Below, piece after piece: positions 60,425 through 64,000 of a DNA stretch of 64,000 bases; position 1 is the first letter of the stretch, and each line of letters starts with the position of its first letter. The notes beneath the pieces are model-generated. The model was not told the origin of the DNA, did no database searches, and worked only from the letters and a program-made list of their open reading frames with translations. Source of the stretch: Candidatus Gastranaerophilales bacterium (GTDB lineage Bacteria > Cyanobacteriota > Vampirovibrionia > Gastranaerophilales > Gastranaerophilaceae); the NCBI GenBank assembly GCA_944327255.1, contig CALVHA010000006.1, positions 43,009 to 107,008 of the forward strand, given 5' to 3'. A program made the position numbers and the translations under genes.

Positions 60425-61475
60425 AACGCACTCCTTTCAGACTACTTTTAAATTTTAAATGAAAATGAAGTCCCAAAATTGTGATTACTTTATATTTAGC
60501 AATACCATCATTAAAATTTTTTATAGAAAATATATTTTCAAGAAAAGAATTTTTATTCCCCACCATTCTCATAAACTGTGCAATGGATTTTTCCGAAAGA
60601 ACTTGTTTACAAGAATAAATATATTTTTCTCTGTCTTTCTTAGGGATAACAACAGCATGCCAGCCCAAAACTCTAATCTTATATTGTTCAAATTCTTTTT
60701 CTAATTCCGGGGAAAAATCGTTTTCTCGTAAAAAGGATTCAATAAGCCGTATATTATCAAAAATCATCCAGTTATCAGATGTAACAATATTCACGGAAGA
60801 ACCACTTCTTATTCTATAATTGTAAAGAATCTCATCAAGAAAGAATATTTTGTCTGAAAATAAAAGAGACTTAATAGTGAAAAGATGATCTTCTCCATGT
60901 TTTGACGGAGCAAAACAAATCCCATGTTTTTTTATAAATTCATTACGATAAGCCCTGTTCCATACTTGCAAATCCAAATAGTATAGACATCCCTTCTTAA
61001 TATTCTTCCAAGAATAAAAACCGTTTTTAGATATATCAAACTTGAATCTTTTTTTCAATAATGCTTTCAAATCAATAACTTTAGAATCTCCTGATACATC
61101 ATTATATTTTTTATAATTAAATTGAATAATATCAGCATTCGTCTGTCTAAACTTTTCATATAACTTTTCTAAAGTATTACTCTCAATCCAATCGTCAGGA
61201 TCAACGAAAAGAATATATTGTCCGTTTGCAATTTTCAAAGCATTATTTCTTGCGATTCCCTGTCCTTGATTTTTCTGTGAAATAACAATAAATCTCTCAT
61301 CTTTAGAGGCAAAATCGTTTAAGATTCTCAATGAATTATCTGTAGAACCGTCATTAATACAAATAACTTCAAAATCATCAAAAGTTTGATTAATCAAACT
61401 TTCTAAACATTCAGATAAATAATTTTCTACATTATATACAGGAACAACTATTGAAAATTTAGACACAGCAAACAC
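60417..61475 (-). CDS. Family 2 glycosyltransferase, first gene of the operon
   Basis: The 352-residue protein has FSIVVPVYNVENYLSECLES (about residues 7-26), VICINDGSTDNSL (about 38) and YILFVDPDDWIESNTLE with the DPDD metal site (about 93), a typical WcaA-like GT-A fold. It starts with GTG: 61475 is the longer choice, and GTG 61466 (MSKFSIVV), with GGGTG eight bases upstream, is equally likely. As the first gene of the minus-strand glycan operon, its promoter should lie in the spacer to its right. Confidence 0.87.
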   Translation of the reverse strand: MFAVSKFSIVVPVYNVENYLSECLESLINQTFDDFEVICINDGSTDNSLRILNDFASKDERFIVISQKNQGQGIARNNALKIANGQYILFVDPDDWIESNTLEKLYEKFRQTNADIIQFNYKKYNDVSGDSKVIDLKALLKKRFKFDISKNGFYSWKNIKKGCLYYLDLQVWNRAYRNEFIKKHGICFAPSKHGEDHLFTIKSLLFSDKIFFLDEILYNYRIRSGSSVNIVTSDNWMIFDNIRLIESFLRENDFSPELEKEFEQYKIRVLGWHAVVIPKKDREKYIYSCKQVLSEKSIAQFMRMVGNKNSFLENIFSIKNFNDGIAKYKVITILGLHFHLKFKSSLKGVRYE

Positions 61476-62033
61476 CCATATTCATCAATATTTGTTCTTT
61501 TATAATTATTAATTTATATGTTTTTAACTTCATCATATCCTGATTTATAAATTATTGATAATGATTTCTAATACTTAAATTAAAAATATTTCCAATAAAT
61601 CAATACTCGCAACACTTCTTATACTTTATCTTCGCTCTCTTATAATACGAATTAAATATAAAGAATTAACTTTGATTATATTAGCATAAACACAATACAT
61701 ATCAAAATCTTTTATTGACTTTTGTTAAAATTTATTATTGATGTAAAGATAAAAGACTAAAAAGCATTATTATCAACAGTTTTATAGAATATTTATTTAT
61801 TACATATTGTAACATTATCAAATATTATATTATAATATAGTACAACTTACACATATATAGAATATTAATTAAAAATTGTTTCTGATATATTATCGAAATC
61901 GAAGTTAGTTAAATTTGTATTTAAAATATATCCTTGAAAAACAATATTTTTCAGAAGTTGATTCATTAGCCATAACTATCTTCTTATAATATAATTAATT
62001 TGAAAATCTGAAAAATTTATCATCACTTCTTCA
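61476..62033. other. AT-rich spacer without a gene
   Basis: About 560 bases are strongly AT-rich (long runs of A/T, few G/C), and I find no credible coding frame, tRNA or strong hairpin. It must hold the promoter of the minus-strand glycan operon. Several TATAAT-like strings occur around 61820-61850 on both strands, and a TGTTAAAAT extended -10-like string lies at 61723-61731 on the plus strand with no gene behind it. No single promoter can be chosen. Confidence 0.7.
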
Positions 62034-62231
62034 TTAACCTAGTTTAAGGAGAAGATCATATTGTTTATTTTTGGTTGAAACTAATAAGTATTTTGCAGCA
62101 GAATATATTGTACTTCTATAAGTCGCAACAGTTGCAGTAAGATAATCCGACTTATCAGGTATATTTATTATTAGATTAGGATCATAGAAAAATTTGAAAG
62201 TGTTAGACATTAAATCAGAACTCTCAGCCAT
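62034..62231 (-). CDS. Small hypothetical protein
   Basis: ATG 62231 is preceded by AAAGGGG at good distance, which supports translation. The 65-residue product has no signal peptide and one amphipathic helix in its second half (TYRSTIYSAAKYLLVSTK). It begins four bases after the membrane protein gene on the same strand, forming the end of a three- or four-gene set with the LysM lipase-like gene. No family is recognised. Confidence 0.55.
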   Translation of the reverse strand: MAESSDLMSNTFKFFYDPNLIINIPDKSDYLTATVATYRSTIYSAAKYLLVSTKNKQYDLLLKLG

Positions 62232-62235
62232 AAGC

Positions 62236-62775
62236 TTACCCCTTTCTTAGTTTTTTTACAGTTTCATATACTTTTTTTATATTGCTAATTCCCGCAATTC
62301 TATATCGTTTTTGATCATTGTCATCAATTAAAATTTCTTTGCTATATCCGTATTCATAAAGTCTTAAGTTATCTATATTTTCATAAACTAAATTAATTTC
62401 CGAACCTAAATATTTAAATGGACTAATGGAATAAATTTTTAGAATTCGTTTATTAGTCAGACATAAAGAAAGAGAAAGTGAAACGAAGCTACCACAACAC
62501 ATAAATATAAGCAATACTCCAATTAAAAAAGCACTTTTGATGCTGATAAAATGATATATTTGAAAGTAGTAACAAGTTACTATAAAGATAATTAGCGGGA
62601 AAAGATAAATTAGCGGATGCAAATGTATATTTAATATGATATATTCATCAGGATAATTCCCTTTAATGTAGTGTAATATAACTTTTTTATTATATATCAT
62701 AAAGATGTATTCAGAATAGACAATGATAATAAATATAACGCAATATATAGTTTTTTCTATATTATTCAAAATCAT
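62236..62775 (-). CDS. Hypothetical membrane protein (possible PH-like C-terminal domain)
   Basis: The 179-residue protein has three to four hydrophobic helices (for example IEKTIYCVIFIIIVYSEYIF, LIYLFPLIIFIVTCYYF and AFLIGVLLIFMCCGSFVSL). A cytoplasmic tail follows, with LTNKRILKIYSISPFKY, IDNLRLYEYGYSKEILIDD and RYRIAGISNIKKVYE, a pattern seen in bacterial PH-like (bPH2, YdbS-type) domains. That is a shape match only. The start overlaps the lipase-like gene by 14 bases, so the two are likely expressed together. Confidence 0.6.
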   Translation of the reverse strand: MILNNIEKTIYCVIFIIIVYSEYIFMIYNKKVILHYIKGNYPDEYIILNIHLHPLIYLFPLIIFIVTCYYFQIYHFISIKSAFLIGVLLIFMCCGSFVSLSLSLCLTNKRILKIYSISPFKYLGSEINLVYENIDNLRLYEYGYSKEILIDDNDQKRYRIAGISNIKKVYETVKKLRKG

Positions 62776-63925
62776 AAGTTACACCTTCCGGAGCAATTGT
62801 ATCTGGTTTTATATTACCATTTAAGGCGTCATTTAAATATTTATCCATACCAGTTGTGTCTGTCCCTTTGATGCTACCTTCGGGTATTACAAGCTGCTCA
62901 TCAGGCCGAATTAAAGCAAATGATTTATCTTCTGAATATCTATCAGATAACCATGGATTTGCTTCAATTAATTCTTCTTGACTTACTCCGAAGCGATTAG
63001 CAATATCTGAAATTGTATCGCCTTTTTTCACTAGATAAACATTATCATCAGCACTTATTGAGTATACATTATTTAAGAGATTTTCTTCATTTAATTTTTT
63101 ATATAAATCATAAACTTTTTCCCCAGCACTACCAATCAACTTTAAAGAATAACAAATAGTTTTATGAGTAGCGTCAAAAACCAGTCCAATGATAGGATTG
63201 TTTATATTTAATAAAGTACAAACGGATTGAATTGTAGGGAAATAATTAACTAACTCATATTCAAGATTATTGTTTATATGTGTATCAATATTATGAAAAG
63301 CTGGGAAATCTGTTTCATTATAGGATGATTTAAATACGTTTCCAACTTGATCTCTTAATTGTGAAATGATTTCATTATTGTAAACATAGTTACTAATATT
63401 TAAGTATGTGTCAGAGATATCAAAACCATTTTGCTCAAGTATAACATCAAATGATGCAACACCTAATGTATTAAAACCAGTACAAGATAAATTTTTGTTT
63501 TCATCCAACATTCCCAATAAATTAGTTAGGGAGCCACCCAATGATTGACCTATAACTTCCATGTTGTTATTTGAATTGTTATTATAGTTATTTCTTACTT
63601 GTTGTAGAAAATAGTTTGCCGAATAAAATTGGCTTGGAAGTATATCATTTATTAATTCTCCATTAGTTTTAAACCAATCTTTGTATCCTTCTCCAGTAAA
63701 TAAATTCTTAAAATTTGTAATGTCATATGACCCCGAATTAATAATATAAATTTTCCCATCATTTGCTCTATAAGCATAACCTTGGTAACCATTATTGGGA
63801 TTTGAATACTTATCAATCAATGTAAAGGTTTCCCCTTTAATAGTGTAGCTAGTGCCAATTTCAACATCTACCCCATCTGCAAGAGTTGATAGTTCCGCTT
63901 TTGTAGAAGTGCTAATACTCATCAT
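62762..63925 (-). CDS. Lipase-like alpha/beta hydrolase with C-terminal LysM domain
   Basis: The 387-residue protein has a lipase class 3 / Mbeg1-like core with the nucleophile elbow EVIGQSLGGSLTNLLGML (G-x-S-x-G, about residue 125) and upstream QGYAYRANDGKIYIINSGS. A LysM domain follows near residue 305 (VYLVKKGDTISDIANRFGVSQEEL, which binds peptidoglycan) and a Pro/Asp-rich end. There is no signal peptide, so export would need another route. Two adjacent ATG codons are possible; AAGGAG is better placed for the second (63922). The membrane protein behind it may be a partner or protector (inference). Confidence 0.78.
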   Translation of the reverse strand: MMSISTSTKAELSTLADGVDVEIGTSYTIKGETFTLIDKYSNPNNGYQGYAYRANDGKIYIINSGSYDITNFKNLFTGEGYKDWFKTNGELINDILPSQFYSANYFLQQVRNNYNNNSNNNMEVIGQSLGGSLTNLLGMLDENKNLSCTGFNTLGVASFDVILEQNGFDISDTYLNISNYVYNNEIISQLRDQVGNVFKSSYNETDFPAFHNIDTHINNNLEYELVNYFPTIQSVCTLLNINNPIIGLVFDATHKTICYSLKLIGSAGEKVYDLYKKLNEENLLNNVYSISADDNVYLVKKGDTISDIANRFGVSQEELIEANPWLSDRYSEDKSFALIRPDEQLVIPEGSIKGTDTTGMDKYLNDALNGNIKPDTIAPEGVTYDFE

Positions 63926-63933
63926 TTACTCCT

Positions 63934-64000
63934 TTATTCATTTATTTTAAATACTTCAATCCAACTTTTATTTTCAGAACCATACTGAAGATCACTTATT
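63934..64000 (-). CDS. C-terminal end of an upstream gene, partial
   Basis: The minus-strand frame entering from the right edge encodes 21 residues (ISDLQYGSENKSWIEVFKIN and a final Glu) and ends at TAA 63934-63936, seven bases before the Shine-Dalgarno sequence of the lipase-like gene. Too little is present to name it. It suggests that the lipase-like gene is not the first of its operon. Confidence 0.4.
   Translation of the reverse strand, partial: ISDLQYGSENKSWIEVFKINE

Noticed and set aside
50040..61475. The glycan operon as a classical abequose/ascarylose O-antigen locus
   Set aside because: rfbF, rfbG and rfbH fit, but ddhD (E3) is missing and a transketolase pair is inserted; no wzx or wzy is present in the window.
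61476..62033. A small RNA or hidden gene in the AT-rich spacer
   Set aside because: Only low-complexity A/T sequence and isolated -10-like strings are seen; no stable hairpin with T run or conserved structure supports an RNA gene.

Overview
The window reads as chromosome of a low-GC bacterium with a Gram-negative-type envelope and a fermentative, anaerobic life style. Type IV pilin-like proteins with the G|FTLGE cleavage motif, LpxL-type and heptosyltransferase-type envelope enzymes, TolC/RND export genes, an [FeFe]-hydrogenase maturase (HydE) and several proteins starting with a short SFTG/NFGS-like motif together suggest a gut-associated Melainabacteria/Vampirovibrionia lineage such as Candidatus Gastranaerophilales. 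That assignment is an inference from gene style, not from a marker gene. No rRNA, CRISPR array, phage or insertion sequence is visible.

Positions 1-29 kb hold mostly housekeeping and lineage-specific single genes in short transcription units: the end of a pilin-like gene, yifB, a family 9 glycosyltransferase, a tRNA-Cys / small ORF / tRNA-Val unit, a small HTH protein facing a pilin-like gene across an AT-only palindrome, a TPR protein, pgi, an isochorismatase-like hydrolase, an aquaporin, pgeF, a frameshifted coiled-coil gene, a stand-alone AICAR transformylase, a dCMP deaminase, pgk, an iron alcohol dehydrogenase, a GT-C membrane enzyme, a CheR-like methyltransferase, a PHP phosphatase, tspO, hydE, a zinc-cluster protein with an in-frame stop, and a galT-galK pair facing a sugar/H+ symporter. 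At several genes an extended -10 box lies 6-7 bases before the start codon with no Shine-Dalgarno sequence, which points to leaderless mRNAs.

Positions 29.2-42.1 kb are a type II polyketide/fatty-acid-like gene set with the composition and order of an aryl polyene (APE) cluster. One arm on the minus strand has KS, KR, hotdog dehydratase and KS genes. The other arm on the plus strand has a KS-like chain-length factor, an acyltransferase, two ACPs, a membrane protein, an acyl ligase fused to a dehydratase, a thioesterase, a LolA-like carrier and an MMPL exporter. A phosphopantetheinyl transferase, a methyltransferase and an LpxL-like acyltransferase follow. No aromatic ammonia lyase is present. 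An AcrA/AcrB/TolC-type tripartite pump (42.2-48.1 kb) and a PHP phosphoesterase follow on the same strand, so synthesis, lipid attachment and export may be linked.

Positions 50-61.5 kb are one minus-strand operon for a surface glycan. Two family 2 glycosyltransferases are followed by CDP-glucose genes (rfbF, rfbG, rfbH), a split transketolase, an SDR enzyme, a decayed glycosyltransferase, another glycosyltransferase and an MsbA-like ABC exporter. The rfbH-transketolase-SDR series suggests a two-carbon-branched CDP-deoxysugar. An AT-rich gene-free spacer of about 560 bases separates this operon from a last group (62-64 kb) with a LysM lipase-like protein, a membrane protein and a small ORF.
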